The notes under the pieces: generated by a model | Seen by the model: only the letters and a program-made list of their open reading frames with translations | What the model was told of the DNA's origin: nothing | The model's database searches: none | Shown: positions 7,868 through 16,321 of the stretch, piece by piece | How positions within the stretch are numbered: the first letter of the stretch is position 1 | How the letters are laid out: each line of letters opens with the position of its first letter | Assembly: GCF_000382345.1 (NCBI RefSeq) | Contig: NZ_KB908088.1 | Span: 22,671-86,670, forward strand | Origin: Massilia niastensis DSM 21313 | Lineage (GTDB): Bacteria > Pseudomonadota > Gammaproteobacteria > Burkholderiales > Burkholderiaceae_D | Length of the DNA: 64,000 nucleotides | Direction of reading: 5' to 3' | Made by a program: the position numbers and the translations under genes

Positions 7868-8851
7868 ATGGAGTCCGCAAAATTTGCCGAAAATCTCTCG
7901 ATTTTTGTCGAGGTGGCACAGGAAGGCAGTTTTTCTGCAGTTGCCAGGCGCAAAGGTCTGGTCGCTTCTTCGGTGGCGCGCCAGATCGATGCGCTGGAAG
8001 CGGAGCTGCAAGTCACTTTATTCACGCGTTCCACGCGTGCGCTCGTGAGGACCGATGCCGGCAACCTCTTGTTCGAGCGGGCGGTGAAGGTCCTGCACGA
8101 CCTGAAGGATGTCCGCGCCGAAGTCACCTCGCTGGAGCAGGGCGTGAGCGGCTTGCTTCGTATAAGTTGTCTTCCAGCCTTTGGTCGCCGCCATGTGCTT
8201 CCCCATCTAGGCTCGCTGTACAGGAAGTACCCTGGACTCAATATCGAACTGGATCTGACGGAACGCATCGTCGATCCTGTGGTGGAAAGGATGGATCTTG
8301 TCCTCCGTGTCGGCCAGCAGCCTGATAGCAGCCTCATTGCACAACGCATTGCAAGCCAGCGTTATGTCATTTGCGCGTCGCCGTTCTACTTGAGACAGTA
8401 TGGCGTGCCGCGACATGCCAGTGAGCTCGGCAGGCATCGCCTGGTGGACCGGCGGCACAGCACCAGCATGCGCGGATGGCGGGAATTACTGGGCAAGGAT
8501 GGCCTGCAGCGGACATCGCTTGCCATCGAATGCGACGATTGCGACGGCCGCCGTTTATCCGTACTCGAAGGCCTGGGGATCGCCCTGATGCCCGACTGGT
8601 CGGTGGGGCTCGATATCGCAAAAGGCGATCTGATCGAACTGACGCTGGAAGGGGTCACGCGACAGCCGCCTTCGGGCGTCTATATCTTGCGGGCCTTGCC
8701 CCGGCTCAGCGCGAAGGCGAGGGCGTTTTCCGACCATCTGATCGCCACCATCGGTAGTCCGCCATACTGGCAGAGAGCGAATGGCGGCCCGGTCGTGGCG
8801 CTGCCGGGACGAAGCACGGAATCCAGCCAGCTGCTACCGCTGACAAGCTAG
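7868..8851 (+). CDS. LysR-family transcriptional regulator
   Basis: 327 residues. An N-terminal winged helix-turn-helix (about 8-66: FVEVAQEGSFSAVARRKGL, SSVARQIDALEAEL) is followed by a periplasmic-binding-protein-like effector domain. I chose the ATG at 7868, giving MESAKFAENLS, because AGGG precedes it; the upstream frame from 7796 is not LysR-like. Divergent orientation from the Bug/maleylacetate reductase pair suggests it controls that pair in response to an aromatic intermediate. Most similar in style to the AaeR/DmlR type, but the effector cannot be read from sequence. Confidence 0.88.
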   Translation: MESAKFAENLSIFVEVAQEGSFSAVARRKGLVASSVARQIDALEAELQVTLFTRSTRALVRTDAGNLLFERAVKVLHDLKDVRAEVTSLEQGVSGLLRISCLPAFGRRHVLPHLGSLYRKYPGLNIELDLTERIVDPVVERMDLVLRVGQQPDSSLIAQRIASQRYVICASPFYLRQYGVPRHASELGRHRLVDRRHSTSMRGWRELLGKDGLQRTSLAIECDDCDGRRLSVLEGLGIALMPDWSVGLDIAKGDLIELTLEGVTRQPPSGVYILRALPRLSAKARAFSDHLIATIGSPPYWQRANGGPVVALPGRSTESSQLLPLTS

Positions 8852-8943
8852 CACCGGGCCAGCACCGGATCGGCGCATGCAGACAGGGCGAACGACTGCA
8901 TGCCGTTCATCGCCCGGCCACGCGTGTCTTGCCTTCTGTAGGC

Positions 8944-10674
8944 TTAGTTGGACTGTGCTCCTGGCCGTATTTTGGTGAAATGGTGTTCGATTTCTTCCAA
9001 GGTCTTGTTCTTGGTCTCAGGCAGAAGGAATGCTGCGGTAAGGAAGTAAAGGACTGTGAACGATGCGCCGAAGAAAAACATCGTCGAGTAACCGTAATAA
9101 CCGACGGTAGGCAGGAACACCGCGGCGATGAGGGTGGATACGAACTGGTTGATCAGGAGTGCGATGCTCATGCCGTTGGAGCGAATACGGGTGGGCATCA
9201 GTTCGGAGAGCGCCAGCCAGACGCAGACGCCGGGGCCGACCGCGAAACCGGCGACGAACAGGCAGATCGCCAGCGCCACCTGCCAGCCATGCGTCTCGGA
9301 CGGGACGGCGCCGAGCCACGCGCGCTCGATCGTCAGCGGCGCTTCACGCGCAGCAGCCGGGTCGGCGAACGGATTCAGGTGCCAGCGGCGCAGAAAAGCG
9401 CCGATGACACTGTCCTCGGACACGGCGTCGTCGCGCCGCAGCGTCATCGACGGCAGCAGCGGATCGTCGCTGCGGCGCGACTGCACGTTCGTGAACGGAC
9501 CGTAGGCGTAGGCCACTGTCAGCTGCTGGGGCGCCTCGCCGGTGACGCCCAGCGTCGCGAGCTGTGCCTGGTCGAGGCGCAGCGACAAGGCGCCGTCCCG
9601 GACCTGGGCCTCGATCGCGGCGCGCACGTCGCGCTGCTCCGATTCGACCCCGCGGAACAGCAGCCCCGCCGCCAGCAGGGCGAGCACGATGGTGCCGCTT
9701 CCCAGCATCAGCAGGAAGCGGCGTCCCTTGCGGTCGACCAGCGCCACAGCCAGGACGGTCATGACGGCGTTGAGCACCTTGAGGACCACATCCGCCAGGT
9801 TGGCGGTCGCGCCAGGCAGGCCGGCCTGGTTCAGGATCGTCACCACATAGGCCAGGATGGAGTTGATGCCGGTGGCCTGGGTCAGCGCAAGCACCAGGCA
9901 GGCCAGCAGGAAAGGCAGGACGTAGCGGCGGCTGGCCAGCGAATCCCGGGCAACCGGGGCCTGCGCCTCAGGCACGGAGGCCTTGCCGTGGGCGCGCAGG
10001 GCCAGCCAGCGCGGCGACTCCTTCAAGGCCAGGCTGCCGAGCGTGAACACCAGCCCGGGCCCGAGGCAGATCCAGAAGATGGTTCTCCATGCGCGGTCCT
10101 GGGCCGCGAACACGGCCTCCGCCCTGGCGGCCTGCGGCAGCGCGGCCGCCGCCTGGGTGGCGGCATCCACGCTCTGTGCCTGGCTCAGGCCGATGAGGGC
10201 GGCGCCGACCAGTCCGATCGTCAGCATCAGCTGGAACAGGGCTGCGCCCCGTCCCCTGCGCGAGGCGGGAAGCGATTCGGCAAGGTAGAGCGGCACCACG
10301 ACACCGATCAGTCCTCCGCTGATGCCCTGCAGCAGGCGGCCCAGCAGCAGTGGTGTATAGCCCTCGGACAGGGAGATGATGGGGATGCTGACGGTGAACA
10401 GCGCGCCCGCCAGCACCATCGACCAGCGCCGCCCGATGGCGTCGGCCAGGGCGCCGGCGAACAGCGACGACAGGACCGACCCGAGCAGCACCGCCGCCAC
10501 GATGAAGGACAGCTGCTGCGTCGTCAGCTTCCATGCCACCGTCGCCGTCGATTCAAGGTAGGGCAGCGCACCGGCGATGATGCCGACATCGATGCCGTAC
10601 AGGAGTCCCCCCATGCCGGCGATGAACAGCAGGTAGCGCATGGCGCGGTCGGGCGAGGCGGTGGCGTCGATCAT
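8944..10674 (-). CDS. Sugar-porter MFS transporter, probable GalNAc permease
   Basis: 576 residues. Signatures of the sugar porter family are visible: GLLYGIDVGIIAGALPYL at the first helix, GRRWSMVLAGA, PLYLAES, DRKGRR and a C-terminal PETKNKTLEEIE. Position at the end of the Aga operon, overlapping the deacetylase gene by 4 nt (ATGA), argues for N-acetylgalactosamine or a related amino sugar as substrate. Unusual for the family is an insertion of about 110-120 residues, predicted extracytoplasmic, between the helix after DRKGRRFLL and the next one. Confidence 0.85.
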   Translation of the reverse strand: MIDATASPDRAMRYLLFIAGMGGLLYGIDVGIIAGALPYLESTATVAWKLTTQQLSFIVAAVLLGSVLSSLFAGALADAIGRRWSMVLAGALFTVSIPIISLSEGYTPLLLGRLLQGISGGLIGVVVPLYLAESLPASRRGRGAALFQLMLTIGLVGAALIGLSQAQSVDAATQAAAALPQAARAEAVFAAQDRAWRTIFWICLGPGLVFTLGSLALKESPRWLALRAHGKASVPEAQAPVARDSLASRRYVLPFLLACLVLALTQATGINSILAYVVTILNQAGLPGATANLADVVLKVLNAVMTVLAVALVDRKGRRFLLMLGSGTIVLALLAAGLLFRGVESEQRDVRAAIEAQVRDGALSLRLDQAQLATLGVTGEAPQQLTVAYAYGPFTNVQSRRSDDPLLPSMTLRRDDAVSEDSVIGAFLRRWHLNPFADPAAAREAPLTIERAWLGAVPSETHGWQVALAICLFVAGFAVGPGVCVWLALSELMPTRIRSNGMSIALLINQFVSTLIAAVFLPTVGYYGYSTMFFFGASFTVLYFLTAAFLLPETKNKTLEEIEHHFTKIRPGAQSN

Positions 10675-11780
10675 CGTGTCTCCGGGTGGTTCGTTGTTGT
10701 CAGGTCAATCTCTTCGCCCTCGACGAATACGGCGACCGGGCGCAGCGATCCGTCGAGGACCACGATGTCGGCCCACGCGCCGGGCGCCAGGCGGCCGCGG
10801 TCGGTCTCGCCCAGGTAGTCGGCCGGGTAGCGTGACAGGCGATGCGAGGCGTCGGCCAGGTCCAGGCCCAGTGCGACCAGGTTGCGCAGCGCCTGGTCCA
10901 TCGTCAGCACGCTGCCGGCCAGCGAACCCGTGGCCAGGCGCACGCATCCCCCGCACTTGACGACGCGCTGGGTGCCGAGCGCGTACTCGCCGTCCGGCAT
11001 GCCGGTGGCGGAGGTCGCGTCGGTCACGCCGTACAGGCGCGGGATCGCGCGCAGCGCGGCGAGCAGGGCGCCGCTGGAGACGTGCTGCAGGTCGGGGATG
11101 ATTTCCGCGTACTCGGCGTGCGCCAGGGCGGCGCCGACCACGCCGGGCTGGTAATGGGTCATCCCGGTCATGCCGTTGAACAGGTGAGTGAAGCCCGAGG
11201 CGCCGGCCCGCAGCGCGGCGACGCCGTCCTCGTAGCTGCCGGCGCTGTGGCCGATCTGGACGCGGATGCCGAGCGCGGCGAGCTGCGGGATCAGCGCCAG
11301 GTGGCCGTCGACCTCCGGCGCCATCGTCAGTACGCGGATCGGCGCCATGGCGTGCAGGCTGCGCACCAGTTCCAGGCTGGCGGGAATGACGTCCGGCGGC
11401 TGGGCGCCAAGGCGGCGCATGTTCAGGAACGGACCCTCGAGGTGTACCCCGAGCATGCGCGCGCCGCCCTGCGGCCGCTGCGCGATCGTGCCGGCCAGGC
11501 CGCGCAGGGCGCGGCGGATGTCGGCTTCCCTGGCCGTCAGGGTGGTGCCGAGCAGGGCGGTGGTGCCGTGCTGCGCGTGCCGGCGCGCGACAATGGCGCC
11601 GGCGTCGCCGCCTTCCATGATGTCGGTGCCCGCCGCCCCGTGGACATGCAGGTCGACGAAGCCGGGGAGGATGGTAAGCCCGCTGGCGGCAGGGCCTTCG
11701 AGGATCCGGTGGATGCGATCGCTGAAATCGATACTGCCTGTGATCCAGCCGTTCGTGGTAAGGATTCTGCCGCTTAGCAT
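10671..11780 (-). CDS. agaA: N-acetylhexosamine-6-phosphate deacetylase, probably GalNAc-6-P specific
   Basis: 369 residues of the NagA/AgaA amidohydrolase family. Metal and substrate motifs are in order: PGFVDLHVHG (about 39-48), LGVHLEGPF, GHSAGSYEDG, THLFNGM and GVTDATSATG. It hydrolyses N-acetylhexosamine-6-phosphate to the amine sugar phosphate plus acetate in the cytoplasm. The start codon directly follows the stop of the upstream agaR-like gene with no spacer. Family members act on GlcNAc-6-P or GalNAc-6-P; the agaS/kbaZ neighbours favour GalNAc-6-P. Confidence 0.85.
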   Translation of the reverse strand: MLSGRILTTNGWITGSIDFSDRIHRILEGPAASGLTILPGFVDLHVHGAAGTDIMEGGDAGAIVARRHAQHGTTALLGTTLTAREADIRRALRGLAGTIAQRPQGGARMLGVHLEGPFLNMRRLGAQPPDVIPASLELVRSLHAMAPIRVLTMAPEVDGHLALIPQLAALGIRVQIGHSAGSYEDGVAALRAGASGFTHLFNGMTGMTHYQPGVVGAALAHAEYAEIIPDLQHVSSGALLAALRAIPRLYGVTDATSATGMPDGEYALGTQRVVKCGGCVRLATGSLAGSVLTMDQALRNLVALGLDLADASHRLSRYPADYLGETDRGRLAPGAWADIVVLDGSLRPVAVFVEGEEIDLTTTNHPETR

Positions 11781-12548
11781 TTATTCCGCGATGAGTAGCT
11801 CGATGCCCAGCCGCTGCAGTCCTTCGCGGTACTCCGGACTGATGCTGGCATCGGTGATGACGGTATGGACCCGGTCCAGCTGCACGATGCGGTGCAGGCT
11901 GACCCGGCCGAATTTCGAGGCGTCGGTGAGCACGATGATCTTCTTGGCGCGCTCGACCATCTTGTGGTTCAGGCTCGCTTCCGCCTCATGGTGGGTGGTG
12001 ATTCCGAATTGCAGGTCGAACCCGTCCACCCCAAGGAACAGCTTGTCGAAGTTGTAGGCCTGCAGGGTCGCCTCGGCCTGGCTGCCCTGGATCGACAGGG
12101 ACTGCTTGCGCAGCAGGCCGCCCGTCAGGATCAGTTCCACCCCGGGCGCGTCGGCCAGTTCCCATGCGATGTTCAGGCCATTGGTCATCACCGTCACCTG
12201 CTGGGCGTCACGCAGGTGGCGCGCCAGCGAGATGGTGGTGGTGCCGGAATCGATGATGATGTTGTCGCCTCCCTGCACCAGGGAGGCGGCGAGCGCGCCG
12301 ATGCGTTCCTTCTGCTCGTGGTTGATCGCATCCCGCTGGCGGATCGACTGTTCCAGCGGCGGGGTGCGCATCAGGGTGGCGCCGCCATGGCTGCGCGACG
12401 CCAGTCCCTGCGCTTCGAACGCGCTCAGGTCGGTGCGGATCGTCACCGCCGACACGCCGAACTCCTGTACCAGATCGGTCACCTGGACAGCGCCATGGCG
12501 GGTCAGCAGTTGGAGGATGGCTTCGCGGCGTTGGGTGGTGTTTCGCAT
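11781..12548 (-). CDS. agaR: DeoR-family repressor, AgaR-like
   Basis: 255 residues. The N-terminal DeoR helix-turn-helix (about 6-58: RREAILQLLTRHGAVQVTDLVQ then SAVTIRTDLSAFE) is followed by a sugar-phosphate sensing domain with DSGTTTISLARHL, MTNGLNIAWEL and LFLGVDGFD. AgaR repressors bind GAAAG/CTTTC-type repeats and are released by an amino-sugar phosphate. Such repeats fill the intergenic region 15983-16315, so this protein probably controls both divergent operons. Confidence 0.85.
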   Translation of the reverse strand: MRNTTQRREAILQLLTRHGAVQVTDLVQEFGVSAVTIRTDLSAFEAQGLASRSHGGATLMRTPPLEQSIRQRDAINHEQKERIGALAASLVQGGDNIIIDSGTTTISLARHLRDAQQVTVMTNGLNIAWELADAPGVELILTGGLLRKQSLSIQGSQAEATLQAYNFDKLFLGVDGFDLQFGITTHHEAEASLNHKMVERAKKIIVLTDASKFGRVSLHRIVQLDRVHTVITDASISPEYREGLQRLGIELLIAE

Positions 12549-12583
12549 GGTGGCGGTTCGGGTCGACGAGGAAAACGCCGAGC

Positions 12584-13909
12584 TTAACAGATCGATGCGG
12601 CGCTGTTGAGTGGCGCCGCCGCATTGCGGGTACAGGCCCGCGCGTACTGTTCCAGCACGCGGCCGATCTTGTGTTCGAGCAGTTCGCGCGCACTGGTCCC
12701 CAGCCGGCCCTGCAGCACCTCGAGGTATTGCTCATGCAGGTGCTGGCTCAGCAGCGGCAGGGGAATGCCGGCCGCGTCGACGTTGGCGCACAGGTGCTCG
12801 ACCGCGGCGGCCACCGGGGCCTCGCCCCAGTAGTAGCGGCAGCGATCCGACAGGCCGTAGCGACGCATCACCCGCTGTTCTTCGCTGCTGCCCGGGTAGT
12901 GCTTGTGCCAGTGCTCGGGCTTGGCCAGCATGACCTCGTCCAGGACCTGCATCAGGCGCGACGAGCGTTCGCGCGGCACCAGTTCGTCCTCGATCTGGCA
13001 CAGGGCGAGCAAGCCCTCGCGCAGGGCGAAGGTGGCGGCCGGACCGACCTTGAGGATCGCGAAGTGGTCGCGCACCATCTCGTGCAGCGAAGACTCGCGC
13101 TGGTAGTCGGTGGAATGCGCTTCGTACACCAGGCCGGGCTGGCCGGCGACGAAGCCGGACAAGGCCGCGGCCTGCGCCGCATCGTAGTGCTGGATCTGGC
13201 TGTGATCGAAGTCGACGCCCGGCTGCACCACCATGGCGACTACCCGGCGCCATGCGGCGTGCAGGCCCGCGTCGAGGAAGGCCCGGCAATGCACCGCGAG
13301 CGTGCGCGCGGCGGCCTGCGGCGACGTGGGGGCGCCGGCATCGGCCAGCGCCGACTCGCCCCCCGGTACCGGCACTTCGGTCCCGATCACGTACACCGGG
13401 GGCGGGTGGCCGGCCGCTTGCGCGGCCGCTTCGGCGACGGCGGCCAGGCGCGCGGAGCGGGCGGCGACAATCGCATCGTCCAGGGCCGCGGGATCGTCCG
13501 CGCAGCGCATGCTGCAGTCGAGATGGATCTTGTGAAAACCGGCGCCGGCGTATGCGGCGACCAGGGTTTCGGCATTCGCCATCGCCTCGCTCGCGCTGCG
13601 CCGCTGCCAGGCGTTTGGTCCAAGATGGTCGCCGCCGAGGACCAGCCGCTCCAGAGGGAAGCCGCATTCGCGCGCCAGCCGGTGGACGTAGTCGCGAAAC
13701 TGGGCGGGATTCATCCCGGTATAGCCGCCGAACTGGTCGACCTGGTTCGAGGTTGCCTCGACCAGCAGCAGGGTGGCGCAGCGCTGCGCCACCCGCATGG
13801 CCGCGGTGAGGACCACCGGGTGGCTGCAGCAGACGCTGTACAGGCCGACGGGGTCGCCGCGCCGGTGAGCCTTGACGACCTGCTGGATGGGGGAGAAATC
13901 ATGGTTCAT
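12584..13909 (-). CDS. kbaZ: KbaZ/GatZ-like (AgaZ) protein of tagatose-phosphate metabolism
   Basis: 441 residues, full length for the GatZ/KbaZ family. Typical segments are GLYSVCCSHPVVLTAAM, EATSNQVDQFGGYTGM, LGGDHLGPNAWQ and IHLDCSMRCADD. Family members were first described as non-catalytic subunits of tagatose-1,6-bisphosphate aldolase; comparative work on GalNAc pathways in proteobacteria assigned AgaZ as tagatose-6-phosphate kinase. No kbaY/agaY aldolase partner is present in the window. The start ATG at 13909 overlaps the end of the ROK kinase gene by 4 nt. Confidence 0.85.
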   Translation of the reverse strand: MNHDFSPIQQVVKAHRRGDPVGLYSVCCSHPVVLTAAMRVAQRCATLLLVEATSNQVDQFGGYTGMNPAQFRDYVHRLARECGFPLERLVLGGDHLGPNAWQRRSASEAMANAETLVAAYAGAGFHKIHLDCSMRCADDPAALDDAIVAARSARLAAVAEAAAQAAGHPPPVYVIGTEVPVPGGESALADAGAPTSPQAAARTLAVHCRAFLDAGLHAAWRRVVAMVVQPGVDFDHSQIQHYDAAQAAALSGFVAGQPGLVYEAHSTDYQRESSLHEMVRDHFAILKVGPAATFALREGLLALCQIEDELVPRERSSRLMQVLDEVMLAKPEHWHKHYPGSSEEQRVMRRYGLSDRCRYYWGEAPVAAAVEHLCANVDAAGIPLPLLSQHLHEQYLEVLQGRLGTSARELLEHKIGRVLEQYARACTRNAAAPLNSAASIC

Positions 13910-14859
13910 GATGCGCTCGCGCTCAAGTGTTGTTGGGCCAGCAGGGCGGCGCCGCGCGCTCCGCCCGCGTCGCCGAAGCGTGGCGGCAGGATGGGTGGGA
14001 CCTGCGCGCCCGGGAACAGGTGGCGGCGGACGGCAGCGGGCAGCTCCTGGTACAGGTGGGGAAGCTGGGACAGCCCGCCGCCCAGCACGATGGCGTGCGG
14101 ATCGAGCGACAGCACCAGGCTCGAGAATGCGTGCGCCAGCAGGTCCAGGTGTGCGCCCAGCGTCTTCGTCGCGACCGGGTCGTGCATGTTGGCGCGCGCC
14201 GCCAGGACCATGGGCTCGGCTCCGTCGCCGCCGAAGTGGCGGTGCAGCATGCTCATGCCGGGACCCGAGACGTAGCGCTCGAGGCATCCGCGCCGCCCGC
14301 AGGGGCAGCCGACGACAGGCAAGCCATACTGGGCGAGCAGGTGCGCGGGCGCGCTCCAGTGGCCCCACTCGCCGGCGATGCCGTTGAGTCCCCGCTGCAG
14401 GCGCGCGCCGACGCAGTAGCCGCCGCCGGCGCCGGTGCCGAGGATGGCGCCGAACATGGTCGGCAGGCCCTCGGCGGCGCCGCCCTGCGCTTCCGACAGG
14501 GCGAAGCACTGGCAATCGTTACCGATCACCACCGCGCGCCGCAGGGCCTGTTCCAGTGCCGGGGCGACCAGGCGGCCGTTCAGCGCCGGCACGTTGGAAC
14601 TGAGCTGGCGGCCGCTGGCCGGATCGGCGATGCCGGGCAGGCCGATCCCGACCGGCGCGGGCAGGCCGAGCGCCTCGTCGGCGCGCTCCACCAGCGCGGT
14701 GATGGACTGGACGAACAGCAGAAAGTCGTGGCCGGGCGTGGCGATGCGCTCGCGGAAGACTTCACGCAGGCCCGCGCCGTCGGCCGCGAACGCGACCAGC
14801 TCGATCTTGCTGCCGCCGATGTCGATGCCGTGATAGCCGTGCAAATCAGTGTTCATCAT
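13906..14859 (-). CDS. ROK-family amino-sugar kinase (AgaK/NagK-like)
   Basis: 317 residues. The ATP-binding GIDIGGSKIELVAF motif opens the protein; ROK signatures include GLPGIADPASG, NDCQCFALSEA, LGTGAGGGYCVG, the GEWGH motif and the zinc-site CPCGRRGCLERYVSG. It would phosphorylate GalNAc (or GlcNAc) at C6 in the cytoplasm. Two adjacent ATG codons (14859, 14856) lie inside the 3' end of the agaS-like gene, giving a short overlap, so translation is probably coupled. Confidence 0.85.
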   Translation of the reverse strand: MMNTDLHGYHGIDIGGSKIELVAFAADGAGLREVFRERIATPGHDFLLFVQSITALVERADEALGLPAPVGIGLPGIADPASGRQLSSNVPALNGRLVAPALEQALRRAVVIGNDCQCFALSEAQGGAAEGLPTMFGAILGTGAGGGYCVGARLQRGLNGIAGEWGHWSAPAHLLAQYGLPVVGCPCGRRGCLERYVSGPGMSMLHRHFGGDGAEPMVLAARANMHDPVATKTLGAHLDLLAHAFSSLVLSLDPHAIVLGGGLSQLPHLYQELPAAVRRHLFPGAQVPPILPPRFGDAGGARGAALLAQQHLSASAS

Positions 14860-15982
14860 GGCGATAGATGGTGACGCCCTTGACGACGCGGTTGACCGTG
14901 CCGCTGGCAAAAGGATTGTCGGGACGCAGCTGCATGGCAGCCGACCGGTGCAGGGCATATTGCTGGGCGACCAGCAGCCACAGCGGCGCCAGCCAGGCAT
15001 CGGGCCAGTCCGGCGCCTCGATGCCGATGTCGGCGCCGGTTCCCACGGTGAGCACGCGTCCGGCCACCCCGTCGCGCCGCAGTTCATCGACGAGGTCTTC
15101 GCCGTAGCGCCGCGCCAGCGCCTTGCCGCTACCGTAGACAATGACGAGCGATGCGTGGTTCAGGACCGATTTGGGACCATGGCGGAACCCGAGCGGCGTG
15201 TTGGCCATCGCGGGCACGCGTCCGCCCGTGAGTTCGAGCAGCTTGAGCGCGCTTTCTTTCGCCAATCCCTCGAGCGGGCCGCTGCCCAGGTAGACGACGC
15301 GTTCGGCGGGCACCTCGGCCAGCGCGGCGAGCGCCGGCTCCCAGTCGCGCAGGGCCCGGTCCGCCAGGTGCGCCAGCGCGGCGATGCGGTCGAGGTCATC
15401 GGCCTTGCCGAGGACGGCCAGTGCGGCAAGCAGCATGCACGAGAAGCTGCTGGTCATGGCAAAGCCGCGGTCGCAACTGCTTGGAGGCATCAAGAGGTTG
15501 CGGGCGAGCGGATCCGCGCTGCTCTTGAGTGCCAGCATGCCGTCCGGGTTGCAGGTGATGTTCAGCAGGCGGGCGCCCGGCACGAGGTCGCGCACCAGGT
15601 TGGCGGCGGCGAGGCTTTCCGGGCTGTCGCCGCTGCGGGCAAACGACACCAGCAGGAGCGGCGCGCCGGGTTCCAGGTACAGCTCGGGGTGGGTGAGCAG
15701 GGTGGTCGTGGGAATCGCGCGCACCTGGGCAGGCCACATGGCATTCAGTTCGTCGGCGACGATCTCGCCGACATAGGCCGAGCTGCCTGCGCCGGTGAGG
15801 ACGACCTGCTGCAGCGGGTTCGCCAGGCAGCCGTCCAGGAACGCATCGACGCGTTCGCGTTCCGTGCCCAGGCTGGCGTGCAACTCGCGCCATACCACGG
15901 GTTGCTGGGCGATTTCCTCGGCGGTATGCAAACCGCCGATGTCGCGCCAGGTTTCTCGGCTTCGCTGCAGGAGAGTAGTCAT
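14846..15982 (-). CDS. agaS: SIS-domain amino-sugar-phosphate isomerase/deaminase (AgaS-like)
   Basis: 378 residues with two SIS domains: LTGAGSSAYVGEIVADEL and SFARSGDSPESLAA in the first, YLGSGPLEGLAKESALKLLELTGG and FRHGPKS in the second. AgaS converts galactosamine-6-phosphate to tagatose-6-phosphate plus ammonia. It is the first gene of the minus-strand operon (agaS, ROK kinase, kbaZ, agaR, agaA, MFS), behind the promoter at 16016-16044. Confidence 0.87.
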   Translation of the reverse strand: MTTLLQRSRETWRDIGGLHTAEEIAQQPVVWRELHASLGTERERVDAFLDGCLANPLQQVVLTGAGSSAYVGEIVADELNAMWPAQVRAIPTTTLLTHPELYLEPGAPLLLVSFARSGDSPESLAAANLVRDLVPGARLLNITCNPDGMLALKSSADPLARNLLMPPSSCDRGFAMTSSFSCMLLAALAVLGKADDLDRIAALAHLADRALRDWEPALAALAEVPAERVVYLGSGPLEGLAKESALKLLELTGGRVPAMANTPLGFRHGPKSVLNHASLVIVYGSGKALARRYGEDLVDELRRDGVAGRVLTVGTGADIGIEAPDWPDAWLAPLWLLVAQQYALHRSAAMQLRPDNPFASGTVNRVVKGVTIYRHDEH

Positions 15983-16050
15983 CGAAAGAAATGGAAAGAA
16001 GTTTTAGTGGAATTGATATTAAATCGAAAATCTTCGAAAGTCAAACGAAG
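15983..16050. promoter_or_regulatory. AgaR-type operator repeats at the agaS promoter
   Basis: GAAAG-like units recur at helical spacing: GAAAG at 15984 and 15994, then GAAAA at 16026, GAAAG at 16036 and GAAGG at 16047. The second group overlaps the -35/-10 region of the agaS promoter. This arrangement is typical of DeoR-family AgaR operators. Confidence 0.65.
16016..16044 (-). promoter_or_regulatory. Sigma-70 promoter of the agaS operon
   Basis: On the minus strand a -35 TTGACT (16044-16039) is separated by 17 nt from a -10 TAATAT (16021-16016). The operator repeats lie inside it, consistent with repression by AgaR. Confidence 0.75.
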
Positions 16051-16162
16051 GTAAAAGAAGAAATGCCGCCTGCTTGCTCCGATAAATACGCGGGTTCCCG
16101 ACAGCTTGGGCATGCGCAAGACGGGAGAAACGGTTTCGGTTTTGGCGGAACTTCAATAAAAC

Positions 16163-16315
16163 GAAAGTTTTGGCGCCAAAATTTGGTCGAATCGAAAGAT
16201 AAGCGCGCCGATTCTGTGGGTTTCGACTATCTTTTTGCGTTTTTATTTGCTTTTTGTTGACGTTCTTTGTTTTTGTTCATACATTACGTTCATCGAAACG
16301 TAATAGACACGAAAG
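16163..16315. promoter_or_regulatory. AgaR-type operator repeats at the GH31 promoter
   Basis: GAAAG units at 16163, 16194 and 16310, GAAAC near 16294, and several CTTTTT/TTTTTG repeats about 10 bp apart at 16231-16275 flank and overlap the plus-strand promoter. The AT content is well above that of the flanking genes. Confidence 0.55.
16257..16285 (+). promoter_or_regulatory. Sigma-70 promoter of the GH31 operon
   Basis: -35 TTGACG (16257-16262), 17-nt spacer, -10 TACATT (16280-16285). The predicted start is about 30 nt before the GH31 ATG. Confidence 0.75.
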
Positions 16316-16321
16316 ATCGAT

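Noticed and set aside
8886..8915. Hairpin GGGCGAACG...CGTTCATCGCCC after the lysR gene as a terminator
   Set aside because: The stem has a bulge and there is no T-run on either strand, so I could not support it as a terminator.
8929..10818. Long plus-strand frame opposite the sugar-porter gene
   Set aside because: Low-complexity Arg/Gln/Gly-rich translation typical of a shadow frame; the minus strand encodes clear MFS motifs.
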